From positions 124,001 through 188,000 of the forward strand of contig CAVWBQ010000016.1 in NCBI GenBank assembly GCA_963753225.1: a stretch of DNA of 64,000 nucleotides, given 5' to 3'. This DNA comes from Palsa-504 sp963753225 (GTDB lineage Bacteria > Actinomycetota > Actinomycetes > Streptosporangiales > Streptosporangiaceae). The notes beneath the pieces are model-generated. The model was given only the letters and a program-made list of their open reading frames with translations, was not told the origin of the DNA and ran no database searches. Shown here piece after piece: positions 1-9,200 of the stretch. Each line of letters opens with the position of its first letter. The first letter of the stretch is position 1. The translations under genes were made by a program, and so were the position numbers.

Positions 1-560
1 TACGCGACCACCACGTCGGGGAGCAGCTTCCAGTGCATCCCGATCGACATCGCGAACTGCGCCGCCACCGCCGCCGCGAGAACGAGGCCGTGGTGCCCCT
101 TGGTCCGCCGCAGCAGCGCGAGGACCAGCGGGAACAGTAGGTAGAACTCCATGATCACGATCAGGAAGTACAGCTGGTTGTAGCCGACCTCGAGCAGATG
201 GCCAAAGTGCGCCAGGGCCGACGACGGGGTAGCGGTATAGCTCGCGTCGTGCAGCACGTAGGGGAACCACAGGAAGTAGATGAGGTTCCAGCACAGGTAC
301 GGGACCCCGACCGAGACGAACCGGCGCCAGTAGAACGTGCGCCAGCCGTCACGCTTCAGCCCGGTGTAGGCGTACGTCAGCATGCACGCGGAAATGAAGA
401 AGAACACCTCGCGCGACACGTGCAGCAGCAGCAGCGTGGCGTTGGAGAGCACGGCCGCCGTCGCGGGTGCGAAGGTGATGATCGTGTGCGTGCTGACGAC
501 GCCGACCTGCTTGAGCGGGCGCATGGCGTCGATCTGGTCGAGCCGCTGACGGCCCGCCAT
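1..560 (-). CDS. Acyltransferase 3 (OafA/YrhL-like) membrane protein, C-terminus cut by window edge
   Basis: Reading from an ATG at 560 the frame stays open to base 1, giving about 186 residues. The visible part has several hydrophobic segments (around residues 20-60, 85-105, 125-150) and a short basic amphipathic N-terminus, like the first helices of acyltransferase family 3 proteins (PF01757), which move acyl groups onto sugars or other small molecules at the membrane. The ATG shares one base with the TGA of the upstream VOC gene (TGATG), so the two are translationally coupled in a four-gene operon. The usual conserved early His of the family is not obvious, and the C-terminal half is missing. 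Substrate unknown. Confidence 0.7.
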   Translation of the reverse strand, partial: MAGRQRLDQIDAMRPLKQVGVVSTHTIITFAPATAAVLSNATLLLLHVSREVFFFISACMLTYAYTGLKRDGWRTFYWRRFVSVGVPYLCWNLIYFLWFPYVLHDASYTATPSSALAHFGHLLEVGYNQLYFLIVIMEFYLLFPLVLALLRRTKGHHGLVLAAAVAAQFAMSIGMHWKLLPDVVVA

Positions 561-964
561 CAGTACATCATCCGCGGATCACGGTAATGCTTGAACTCCA
601 GCAGGTTCCCCGAAGGGTCGAGCAGCACGAACGTGTGGTGCTCCTCCACCAGGCCCTCGAACCGCGTCGAGACCTCCTGGTAGAACGGGATCTTGCGGAG
701 TACCGCGCACGCGTGCAGGGCCTCGAAGTCGGCCTCGGCGCGGAACGTGACGCCGAAGTGCCGGGGGTACAGGCTGGCCGGCCTCTCCGCGCTCATCCCC
801 TCGGTGAGATGGCAGACCAGCTGATCGCCGAAGAAGTCCACGGTGATCCGGTCCGGGTAGCGCCGGGCCAGCTTGCAGCCGAGCAGGCCGACGTAGAAGC
901 GCTGGGCCGCGTCCATGTCGTGGACGGGAATGGCCAGGTGGAAGACATCATGGCTGGTTCGCAT
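560..964 (-). CDS. VOC (glyoxalase/dioxygenase superfamily) protein
   Basis: A protein of 134 residues spanning one vicinal-oxygen-chelate module pair. Likely metal ligands are the His in FHLAIPVHD near residue 10, the His in HFGVTF near residue 69 and the Glu in NLLEFKHY near residue 125, matching the His-His-Glu pattern of the superfamily. The FYVGLLG and LLDPSGN motifs are also typical. It starts 10 nt after the comA-like stop and its own stop overlaps the acyltransferase start, so it is the third gene of the operon. The reaction cannot be told from sequence; it may act on a product of the ComA-like enzyme (inference). Confidence 0.8.
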   Translation of the reverse strand: MRTSHDVFHLAIPVHDMDAAQRFYVGLLGCKLARRYPDRITVDFFGDQLVCHLTEGMSAERPASLYPRHFGVTFRAEADFEALHACAVLRKIPFYQEVSTRFEGLVEEHHTFVLLDPSGNLLEFKHYRDPRMMY

Positions 965-974
965 CGGTGTCCGC

Positions 975-1739
975 CTACTCGAAAACGGACAGCGTATCGG
1001 CGCGGAGCCCGAGCCGGAGGGTCTCTAGCCCGATAACGCCAGCCGCCGGGACGTTCCCGAGGTTCACGTCCGGGCCGAGCCTGGTGACGAAGTACGCCTG
1101 CAGCGTGGTCGACGGGGCCTCGAACAGCAGGCTGTCCTGGCTCAGGCCGGACGCGAGCACGTCCTCGACCAGCCCGAACCTGAGCGCGCCGTCCGGCCGG
1201 CAGATCCCGGACCGCCCGCTCTCCCTGGCCTCAAGCGTGACCAGCGACGCCCCGGCGGCGAGGTCCTCGGCGATGTACTCGGCCCAGATCCTCGGCGGCA
1301 GCTGCTCGGACCGGCCCGGGTCCTTGTATCCCACCTCGGAGATCACGGTGTAGTCGTCGGCCAGCTTGCGGATGTAGCTCGCCTTCTCCGAGTTGGACAG
1401 CGGGATCGTCCCGTTGGACACCTCGACGTGCCGGCCGGACCAGGCCTCGCAGAACTTCCTGAAATCGTCGAACCGGCCCTGCAGCAGGTACTTCTCAAAC
1501 AGCGTCCCGCCGAAGTAGTACCCGATCTCGTTTGCGGTCAGCACATCGATCTTCGCCTGCAGCCCGCTGGTCACCAGCGCCGTTCCCCAGCCGAACTTGA
1601 CGAAGTCGATGTACTCAGCGGCCGACGAGACGAGGTCGGCGAAGTGCGCCACACCGATCCCGCCGTCAATGACCATCGTCAGGCCGCTCTGGCGCGGCTT
1701 GGCGGCCCGCGGCGGCAAACGCAAAGCAGTCGGATTCAT
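975..1739 (-). CDS. Phosphosulfolactate synthase (ComA family)
   Basis: 254 residues, close to the usual length of the ComA/YitD family (PF02679), a TIM-barrel enzyme that adds sulfite to phosphoenolpyruvate to make (2R)-phosphosulfolactate. Recognisable family motifs in order: VIDGG (about residue 23), DFVKFGWGTAL (about 45), GGTLFE (about 77), EVSNGTIPLS (about 105), EVGYKDP (about 135) and the diagnostic EARESGRSGI (about 170). In methanogens it opens coenzyme M synthesis and in Bacillus it makes sulfolactate. It begins 2 nt after the stop of a histidine phosphatase and precedes a VOC gene, so a phosphatase and an unknown tailoring step are probably coupled to it. No ComB-family phosphatase is seen, nor ComC or ComDE. 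Confidence 0.85.
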   Translation of the reverse strand: MNPTALRLPPRAAKPRQSGLTMVIDGGIGVAHFADLVSSAAEYIDFVKFGWGTALVTSGLQAKIDVLTANEIGYYFGGTLFEKYLLQGRFDDFRKFCEAWSGRHVEVSNGTIPLSNSEKASYIRKLADDYTVISEVGYKDPGRSEQLPPRIWAEYIAEDLAAGASLVTLEARESGRSGICRPDGALRFGLVEDVLASGLSQDSLLFEAPSTTLQAYFVTRLGPDVNLGNVPAAGVIGLETLRLGLRADTLSVFE

Positions 1740-1741
1740 CG

Positions 1742-2434
1742 TTACTCCTTCTCATCTGGATTCTCATCGGGATTCACCAGGCGGCCCGGCCAGCCCGCCG
1801 GCGACCGCAGGATGCACCCGTTGCCGAGCGGCTCCCACCTCATCCGCTCGACCGGGATGCCGCGCAGGTAGGCGTTCAGCACCCGGAGCGTGCCGCCGTG
1901 GGCGACCACGACGATCTCCCCGGCCCGTTCGGCATCAGCGGCGCGGCCCGCTACGGCGGGCAGCCGCGCCGCGAGCTCGTCCGCGAACCCGGCCACCCGG
2001 CGGTAGAAATCCCTGATGGATTCCCCTCCCTCCGGCCGCGCGTCGGGGTCGACGACGCGGTCGCCGTGCAGCCCGTTGGCCGCCGGGCCGATCGCGGCGG
2101 TGGCGGCGCCCTCGAGCACGCCCAGGCACCTCTCCCGCAGCCTTGTGTCGCGGGTCACGGCCAGCCCGAGCACCTCCGCCAGCGGTGCGGCGGTCTCCAG
2201 TGCCCGGCGCAGGTCGCTGGCGTACAGCGCGCCGACCGGCCGGTCGCGGAGCCGGGCCACGACCGCCCAGGCCTGCCGCAGGCCCTGGCGGGTCAGCCGG
2301 GCCTGGTCGCAATGACCCTGGGCGAGGCCGAGGGAGTTCCAGGTGCTCTCGCCGTGCCGGACGAGCCAGAGAACCTGGTCGTCATCGGCGCCGGTGACCT
2401 GATCGGCTTCATGCGGAAGAGCGCTCCGGACCAT
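1742..2434 (-). CDS. Histidine phosphatase (phosphoglycerate mutase-like) family protein
   Basis: About 230 residues from the ATG at 2434; the frame can be extended to a TTG at 2494, but neither start has a clear ribosome binding site. It carries the phospho-His motif LVRHGES (about residues 24-30), a proton-donor Glu region around LRERCLGVLEG and the second catalytic His in VVAHGGTLRVL. These are hallmarks of the branch-1 histidine phosphatases, which hydrolyse small phospho-esters. It is the first gene of the operon and lies 2 nt before the comA-like gene. A natural guess is that it dephosphorylates the phosphosulfolactate-type product in place of ComB (inference). Confidence 0.8.
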   Translation of the reverse strand: MVRSALPHEADQVTGADDDQVLWLVRHGESTWNSLGLAQGHCDQARLTRQGLRQAWAVVARLRDRPVGALYASDLRRALETAAPLAEVLGLAVTRDTRLRERCLGVLEGAATAAIGPAANGLHGDRVVDPDARPEGGESIRDFYRRVAGFADELAARLPAVAGRAADAERAGEIVVVAHGGTLRVLNAYLRGIPVERMRWEPLGNGCILRSPAGWPGRLVNPDENPDEKE

Positions 2435-2536
2435 GACCGGCAAGAGTGGGGTGTCTTTGTGAAAGACCAGTGAAATTACAGGCCCCTGTGGCAAGCTTCC
2501 AGCATCTTCTCAGCCTCGTTTGATTCGGTAACGGGA

Positions 2537-3256
2537 ATGAGGGCCGAACGAGCCGGGCAACCGCTCGCCCCTGCGCTGCGCGGGGAGCGGCTGCTGGTCG
2601 TGGACGACGACCCGGATGTCCGGGATTCGCTGAAGCGCGCGCTGCGCTGCGCCGGGTACACGGTGACCACCGCGGTCCACGGCGCGGAGGCGCTCGATAC
2701 GATGGCCCGGTCGCCGGTGGACCTGATCGTCCTGGACGTCCTGATGCCCATGGTCGACGGGTTCGACGCATGCCGCAGGCTCCGCGCCCGCGGCGACTCC
2801 ACCCCCATCCTGGTGCTCACCGCCAAGGACGACGTCGACGACCGGGTGGCCGGGCTCGCCGCCGGGGCGGACGACTACCTGGTCAAGCCGTTCGCCCTGC
2901 GCGAGCTGCTGGCCCGGGTGCAGGCCCTGCTCCGGCGCAGCCGGACCAGCCGGGACGTGCTCGGCTACGCCGACCTGACCCTCGACGTCAGCGCCCGCAG
3001 GGCGACCCGCGGCAACCGGGTGATCGAGCTGACCAGGACCGAGTTCGGCCTGCTTGAGCTGCTGCTGCGCAACGCCGAGCAGGTGATCAGCTACGACGTG
3101 ATCCGGGAGCGGGTATGGGGCTACGGCGAGGCGCCCGCGTCCAACGCGCTCCAGGTATTCGTCGTACTTCTGCGGCGCAAGCTCGAGGACGGCGGAGGCC
3201 CGCGGCTGGTGCACAACGTGCGCGGCGTGGGTTACGTGATCAGGACCGCCCCGTGA
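2537..3256 (+). CDS. OmpR-family response regulator
   Basis: 239 residues. The receiver domain has the acidic cluster VVDDDPDV (about 21-28), the phospho-acceptor Asp67 in LIVLDVLMP and the conserved Lys in DDYLVKPF (about 115). A winged-helix DNA-binding domain follows from about residue 145, with LTRTEFGLLELLL and the VWGYG and LRRKLE motifs. It resembles the actinobacterial MprA/TcrA group. The sensor gene starts at 3253 within its last codons (GTGA overlap), so the two form one operon. It is divergent from the ComA operon, and the 100-nt gap at 2435-2536 should hold both promoters. Target genes are unknown. Confidence 0.93.
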   Translation: MRAERAGQPLAPALRGERLLVVDDDPDVRDSLKRALRCAGYTVTTAVHGAEALDTMARSPVDLIVLDVLMPMVDGFDACRRLRARGDSTPILVLTAKDDVDDRVAGLAAGADDYLVKPFALRELLARVQALLRRSRTSRDVLGYADLTLDVSARRATRGNRVIELTRTEFGLLELLLRNAEQVISYDVIRERVWGYGEAPASNALQVFVVLLRRKLEDGGGPRLVHNVRGVGYVIRTAP

Positions 3257-4683
3257 CCGCGTGGCCGGAACGGCTGCGCCCGCGTCGCCCGCTGATGCTG
3301 CGCACCCGGTTCACCCTGGCCGCTGCGGGCGCGGTCGCCGCGGTCACGCTGGCGGTGACCGCGGTGGCCTTCCTGGTGCTCCGCTCCGACCTGCAGGACC
3401 AGGTGCAGCAGCAGCTGCGGCAGCGGAGCGATGTGGTGTACCGGGTGGCCAGGCATTACCACGGGCACATACCGCCAGGATGGGTCCCGCCGCACTCGGA
3501 CCGGTTCGGAGTATCCAGCCCGTACGCGCAGGTCGTGACCGCCCGCGGTGTCGTCTGGGCGCCGCCGGGCGACGGCGGGCTGCTGGCGGCGGACGCCGCC
3601 GCGAAGCGGGTCGCGGCCGGCCGGCACGCTTCTTATTACGCCGTGAGCAAGCTGGACGGGGTCCGCGCCATGGTCTACACCACGCCGCTCGCGCCGGGTC
3701 TGGCCGTGCAGCTGGCCGTGCCGCTCGCCACCGTGGACCAGGAGGTGACCAGCGTCGGCACGACCCTGGCCCTGCTCAGCGTGATCGGGGCCGGGCTGGC
3801 CGCGCTGGCCGGCTGGGGGGTGGCCCGAGCCGGGCTGGCGCCGGTCGGGCGGCTGGCGGCGGTCGCCGAGGACGTGACGGCGACCGGGGATCCGGGCCGG
3901 CGGGTGGAGGTGAACCGCGCCGACGAGCTCGGCCGGCTGGCCGCGTCGTTCAACACCATGCTCGGCGCGCTGCAGCGGTCGCTGACCGCGCAGCGGCAGC
4001 TGGTCAGCGACGCCAGCCACGAGCTGCGCACCCCGCTGACCAGCCTGCGGCTCAACGCTGAGCTGCTGGCCGCCGAGCCCGGCCTGCCCGAACCCGACCG
4101 CCGGGAGGTGCTCGACCGGGTGGTCGCCCAGGTCGCCGAGCTCGGCCAGCTGGTAGCCAGCGTCACCGAGCTGGCCAGGGACGAGTCGCAGCCCGGCCCG
4201 CTCGGCGAGGTGGAGCTAAACCAGGTCGTCGAGGCCAGCCTGGCGGGAGCCCGGCGGGACTGGGCCCAGACCGTCTTCACGGCCGAGCTCGAGCCGTGGC
4301 CGGTTGCGGGGGGCAGCACCGACAGCCTCCAGGTCGCGGTCAGGAACCTGCTGGACAACGCGGCCAAGTTCGGCCCGCCCGGCGCCCGGGTCGAGGTGCG
4401 CCTGCGGGCCGGCCAGCTCACCGTGCGCGATCACGGCCCGGGCATCGCGCCCGCCGACCTGCCCCATGTCTTCGACCGCTTCTACCGTGCGCCGTCGGCC
4501 CGCGGCGTCCCCGGCTCGGGCCTGGGGCTGTCCATCGTCAGGCAGGTGGCCGAACGCCACGGCGGAACGGTCCTGGCCGAAGCCGCGCCCGGAGGGGGAA
4601 CGCTCATCCGGCTCTGGCTACCGGGTAAGGAATCCCGGGTGAATCCGGCGCCGGGCGCGGCCCTGGCCGGTTCAGCGCCGTGA
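3253..4683 (+). CDS. Sensor histidine kinase (HAMP, HisKA, HATPase)
   Basis: 476 residues from a GTG at 3253 that overlaps the regulator stop; the frame opens further upstream but that part lies inside the regulator gene. Two membrane segments (about residues 18-40 and 165-185) enclose an extracytoplasmic sensor of about 120 residues. A HAMP linker follows, then the phospho-acceptor His256 in SDASHELRTPLTSLR, and an ATPase domain with N-box NLLDNAAKF, G1 DHGPGI and G2 GSGLGLSIV. This is an MprB-like intramembrane or periplasmic sensor partnered with the upstream regulator. Its last 80 nt overlap the 3' end of the opposing SGNH hydrolase gene. Confidence 0.93.
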   Translation: MTAWPERLRPRRPLMLRTRFTLAAAGAVAAVTLAVTAVAFLVLRSDLQDQVQQQLRQRSDVVYRVARHYHGHIPPGWVPPHSDRFGVSSPYAQVVTARGVVWAPPGDGGLLAADAAAKRVAAGRHASYYAVSKLDGVRAMVYTTPLAPGLAVQLAVPLATVDQEVTSVGTTLALLSVIGAGLAALAGWGVARAGLAPVGRLAAVAEDVTATGDPGRRVEVNRADELGRLAASFNTMLGALQRSLTAQRQLVSDASHELRTPLTSLRLNAELLAAEPGLPEPDRREVLDRVVAQVAELGQLVASVTELARDESQPGPLGEVELNQVVEASLAGARRDWAQTVFTAELEPWPVAGGSTDSLQVAVRNLLDNAAKFGPPGARVEVRLRAGQLTVRDHGPGIAPADLPHVFDRFYRAPSARGVPGSGLGLSIVRQVAERHGGTVLAEAAPGGGTLIRLWLPGKESRVNPAPGAALAGSAP

Positions 4684-5536
4684 CCGGCGCGGCCTGAGCC
4701 CGGATCGCGATGGCGCACAGGACCGCGCCGTGTCCGGCCGGGGCGGGACGCATCCCGTGCTGCCGCAAGATCCCCGCCACCTTGCCCGCGATCCACGCGT
4801 CGCCAAGGGGCGAGGGGTGCAGGCCGTCACGCGCGCGCGGGAACCGCCATCCCGACGCGAGCGGGTCCATGATGATCACCTGGGGGTCCGCGGCCTGCGC
4901 CCCGGCCACGATCGCCTGGTCGGTCCGGTAGATGGAGGGCGGGCGCTTGCGCCCGGCGAAGACGGTGAGCAGCGCGATCTGCGCCTGCGGCGCCTGGGCC
5001 TTGATCGAGGCCACCGTCTGCTCGACCCGGTGCTGCTCCAGGCCCGGCGGCACCGACATGTCGTCGTGGCCGGCCTGCACGATCACCAGCGCCGGCCGGA
5101 GCGTGCCCAGGTGGGCCCGGGCGATCTCGGCGGAGACCGGTCCCTTCCTGCCGAGGCCGGGGTGCACGTAGCCGGCCCCGGGAACCCCGTACACGAAGGC
5201 GTTCCAGCGCAGCTGCCGGGCCAGCAGCACGGCCCAGGACCCGGCCGGATCCTCCGCCCCCACTCCCGCGGTGAACGACGCGCCGACGATCGCGACTACG
5301 GGCACGCCGGGGCGCCGGCCTGGCTGAAGCCGCTGTTCACACCCGGTCAGCGCCGCGGCCTGGCGTGCGTTCCCCCGGTCCGGCCCGGGCGTCCCGGCAG
5401 CGGCGAATGTCGACGGACGGGAGGGCAGGGCACCGGGGGGCGGCCCGACGGTCGCCTGGGCCGAAGTGACCAGCAGCAGGACGAGAAACCCGGCCGCGGC
5501 GGCGGCAGTCAGCCGCCTGAACCGTCGCCGGACCAC
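4604..5536 (-). CDS. Secreted SGNH/GDSL-type hydrolase
   Basis: 310 residues with an N-terminal signal sequence (RRRFRR then a hydrophobic stretch to about residue 30). Block I with the nucleophile Ser is VGASFTAG (about 83-91), block III is VIVQAGHDD (Gly-x-Asp variant, about 152), and the catalytic Asp/His pair is DGLHPSPLGDAW (about 237). The fold serves extracellular esterases, lipases and sugar deacetylases. The last 80 nt run antisense to the 3' end of the histidine kinase gene, so the C-terminal 27 residues may not be essential. It is transcribed away from ndk, with a 166-nt divergent gap at 5537-5702. Confidence 0.82.
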   Translation of the reverse strand: MVRRRFRRLTAAAAAGFLVLLLVTSAQATVGPPPGALPSRPSTFAAAGTPGPDRGNARQAAALTGCEQRLQPGRRPGVPVVAIVGASFTAGVGAEDPAGSWAVLLARQLRWNAFVYGVPGAGYVHPGLGRKGPVSAEIARAHLGTLRPALVIVQAGHDDMSVPPGLEQHRVEQTVASIKAQAPQAQIALLTVFAGRKRPPSIYRTDQAIVAGAQAADPQVIIMDPLASGWRFPRARDGLHPSPLGDAWIAGKVAGILRQHGMRPAPAGHGAVLCAIAIRAQAAPVTALNRPGPRPAPDSPGIPYPVARAG

Positions 5537-5702
5537 GGCCCAGTTTCGGCGCTGCCGTAGGCCGTGTCAAACAGCCGGGTGACAGGCCCTTCGGCGCGCC
5601 CGCCGTGTATCAGACCGAGACGTGGCGCCATCGCGCCGGCATGCCTGATCACGGGTACGGGCCGCTACCCTGTGTCCATTCACAAATGGGGAAAGGATTA
5701 CC

Positions 5703-6209
5703 GTGGCCGACTCTCAGCAGTTGCGGGAGCGCACGCTTGTCGTGCTGAAGCCGGATGCCGTGGTCCGCGGCCTGGCCGGACGTATCATCCAGCGGTTCGA
5801 GGACGCGTCGCTGAAGATCATCGGCGCGAAGATGCGCGAGATGGACGCCGACTTCGCCCGCAAGCACTATTTCGACCTGGAAGAACGGACGAGCTCGGCC
5901 GTCTACAACGCGACCGCGGCCTTCATGCAGCGGGGACCGGTCATCGCCTTCGTGCTCGAGGGCGAGGACGCGGTGTCCACCGTACGGAAGATCGTCGGCA
6001 CCACCTACCCGAACGAGGCCCAGCCCGGCTCGATCCGCGGCGACTTCGCGCACCAGTCCAAGGCCGTCGCCGCCGCCACCGGCAAGGCCGTCGCCAACCT
6101 CGTGCACGCCTCGGGTAACAAGGAGGAAGCCGAGTACGAGGTGAACCTCTGGTTCGACAAGACCGAGCTGTTCGAGTACAAGAACCTCGCCCAGGCCTTC
6201 GACTGGTAA
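5703..6209 (+). CDS. ndk: Nucleoside diphosphate kinase, long archaeal-like form
   Basis: 168 residues from a GTG at 5703, preceded by GGGGAAAGG at a good distance. It transfers the gamma phosphate of ATP to NDPs through a phospho-His. The ATP-site Lys is in LVVLKPDAV (about 12-20), the GSIRGDF motif is at 109-115, and the catalytic His135 sits in NLVHASGNKEEAEYE. The usual bacterial enzyme is about 137 residues and reads NxxHGSDS. This one carries an insertion of about 13 residues before the active site and the HASG variant, which I associate with archaeal, especially crenarchaeal, enzymes. It is monocistronic and faces the helicase gene convergently. Confidence 0.85.
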   Translation: MADSQQLRERTLVVLKPDAVVRGLAGRIIQRFEDASLKIIGAKMREMDADFARKHYFDLEERTSSAVYNATAAFMQRGPVIAFVLEGEDAVSTVRKIVGTTYPNEAQPGSIRGDFAHQSKAVAAATGKAVANLVHASGNKEEAEYEVNLWFDKTELFEYKNLAQAFDW

Positions 6210-6225
6210 CCGCCGTCCGCGCCGC

Positions 6226-6276
6226 CTCCGCCAACCCAAACCGGGCGTAGCCGCCTACTGGCGGGTGAGGTTGGGC
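6226..6276. terminator. Possible terminator between convergent ndk and helicase genes
   Basis: The 83-nt gap between the two convergent stops holds nested inverted repeats. An outer CCAACC/GGTTGG pair encloses an inner CCGCC-TACT-GGCGG hairpin. There is no T-tract on either strand, so this is suggestive only. Confidence 0.3.
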
Positions 6277-6292
6277 GCGCCCTGGCGCAACG

Positions 6293-9200
6293 CTAGGCGA
6301 GCAGCCCCCGGATATCGTCCGCGTCCAACCCGCCGCCGAACACGTTGCCTTCATCGATGACGTTGGCGAACAGCTCAGCCTTGCGCGCCTTCAACGCCAT
6401 CACCTTCTGCTCGATCGTGTCCCTGGCGATGAGGCGGTACACCATGACGTTGCGGGTCTGCCCTATCCGGTGGGTCCGGTCGATGGCCTGCGTCTCGGTC
6501 GCGGGATTCCACCACGGATCGAGCAGGAAGCAGTAGTCGGCCTCGGTCAGGTTCAGCCCGGCCCCGCCGGCCTTGAGGCTGATCAGGAACACCGGATCCG
6601 TGCCCTGCTTGAACCGGCCCAGCACCTCCGCCCGGTCCCGCGTCTTGCCGTCCAGATAGCAGTGCCCGACCCCGGCGGCGTCGAGGCGGTCACGGACGCG
6701 GCCGAGGAACCCGGTGAACTGGCTGAAGACCAGGGCCCGGTGGCCCCCCGCGGCCACGTCGAGGATCTGGTCGATCAGCGTGTCGATCTTGCTGCACGGC
6801 ACGTCCTCGTACGCGCTGTCTATCAGCGCGGCGTGCAGGCTCAGCCTGCGCAGCCGGGTCAGCGAGCTCAGGATCGTGAACCGGTTAGCGTCCATGTCGT
6901 CGATCAGCTTGAGCACCTTCTGCCGCTCGCGCTGCAGGTGCGTCTGGTAGAGCTTGCGGTGCCGCGGGTGCAGGTCCACCTCCAGCACCTGCTCCTGCTT
7001 GTCCGGCAGTTCGGTGGCCACCTGCTCCTTCGTCCGGCGCTTGACCAGAGGCCTGATCCGCCGCCGCAACTGGGTCAGCAGCCCGGCGTCGCCCTGCCTC
7101 TCGATCGGCCGGGCGTAGTACTCGCGGAAGCGCGCGGGGTCGGGGAACAGCCCCGGCGCCGTGATCGACAGCAGCGACCACAGCTCCATCAGGTTGTTCT
7201 CCATTGGCGTGCCCGTGATGGCGATCTTGAACGGGGCAGGCAGCCGGCGCGCGCACTGGTAGATCTTCGACTGGTGGTTCTTGACGTACTGTGCCTCGTC
7301 CAGGATCAGCCCCGACCATCCCGCCGTCGCGTGGGCGTCGAAGTCCAGACGCAGCAGCGTGTACGAGGTCACTACGACGTCGGCGCCCGCGACGACCCCG
7401 GCCAGGTCGGCGCCGCTGCGGGCCAGCGTGTCGGTGATCGTCACCACGTTCAGGCCGGGCGCGAACCGGGCGGCCTCGGCGGCCCAGTTGGGCGCGACGC
7501 TGGTCGGGGCGACGACGAGGAACGGCCCGCCGCCTGGATCCGCCTCCCGGGCGTGGCAGATCAGCGCCAGCGTCTCGAGCGTCTTGCCCAGGCCCATGTC
7601 GTCGGCGAGGACCCCGCCGAGGCGGTGCTGCCACAAGAACGCCAGCCACTGGAAACCTTCCAGCTGGTAGGGACGCAACTGCGCCTGGATGCCACCCGGC
7701 AGAGGCGCCTGGCTGACCCCGTTGACCTCGCCCAACGCGAGCAGTCCCTGCACCTGCTGCTCCCACACCCGGGCCTGGCGCACCACGACGCCGAGCGTCG
7801 TCAGCTCGTCCCACAGCCCGGCCTGGAACCGGCTGATCCGCAGCTGCCCGCCGGGAACGTCCTGCAGTTCCCGCGCCTCCCTGATCAGCTGGGCCAGCCG
7901 CCGCAATTCGGGCTTGTCCAGGCTGAAGTACGCGCCGTCGGACAGCAGCAGGTGCGACTGCCCCAGGGTGAGCGCGGCGAACACGTCGGCGAACGGGATC
8001 GCGCGGCCCTCGGCCAGGATCGTGACCCCGAGATCGAACCAGTCGACCTCACCCGTGACCTCGGCCGTCGAGACGCCGATGCACAGTGAGTCGCTGACCT
8101 CCCGGTAGTCGGCGACGTCTCCGGTTACCTCGACGCTCACCCCGGGCTGGCCGGTCAGCAACGGCAGCAGCTCGGTGGTGAAGCGCACGGTATCCAGGCC
8201 GCCGAGCCGGGAGCTGGCGACCATGTCTTCCGGGATCCCGCCGAGTCGGAGGCGGTTCAGGAGCGCCTGCTCGGCCGCGAGGTCGCGGTACCCGGCATCG
8301 CCGGGGGACTGGTGCAGCCCGGCCCGGAAGTGCGACTCACCGACCTGGTACGCCCACTCCCAGTCGAGGAGGACCTCGTGGTCGTCGCCGTACGACGCGC
8401 GCAGCACCAGGGTCGGGTCCGAGATGGCCGGCGGGGTGAAGGAGCCGTCGGAGGAGATCACCGTGGCCGTCTGCTGCAGCCGCGGGCAGAACTCGTCCCG
8501 GAACCGGGCCTGGCCGTCGGCGGGAACCTCGAGCCGCTGGCCGCCCAGCGTCATCTCCTGCAGCCGCGCGGGGACGCCCCGCCTGAGCCTGGCCAGGCGG
8601 AATCGCCAGCCGGTCGGATCCTCGCCCCGCTGCGCCTCGTCCCGGTCCAGGTAGACCACCCCGTGACCCCCGGTGCCGATGAACCGCAGCGGGACGACGA
8701 TCTCCTCGCCCCCGGGAGCATCGACGCGGATCGCCGGGGTGACGGCGAGGGGGCCGCCGGCCTCGGGCCGGGTGACGTCGAGGCAGAGCTCCGCCTCCCG
8801 GTACCGCTCCAGCGCACCCAGCTTGCGGCCGTATACCAGCTCCAGCCCGGCCTTCTCCGCCTCGTCGAGCAGCGGCCAGAGCCGGCTCGAATCGACCGCG
8901 GACAGCTCGATCGAGCGTTCCCCGCTGTAGGAGGAGTAGTAGAAGCTGCGGTCGGCCCGCGCCCGGTAGAGGCCGAGCAGCTCGCGCAGCAGCTGGAGCT
9001 GCGCGGCCGAGTGGGTGGGGTGGTACCCGTAGCTGTCGAGCTTGGCCCAGTTCAGGGAGCTGCCGATCCAGCCGCCGTGCTTGCCCGGCTGGACCAGGCG
9101 GGCCACCAGGCGCATCCGCGAGGTCGTCGGCTCGGTCCCGGGCCGCTCGGGTACCAGGGTCAGCTCGATGGCCAGCGTCGTCTCCGGCTGCCGCCTGGCC

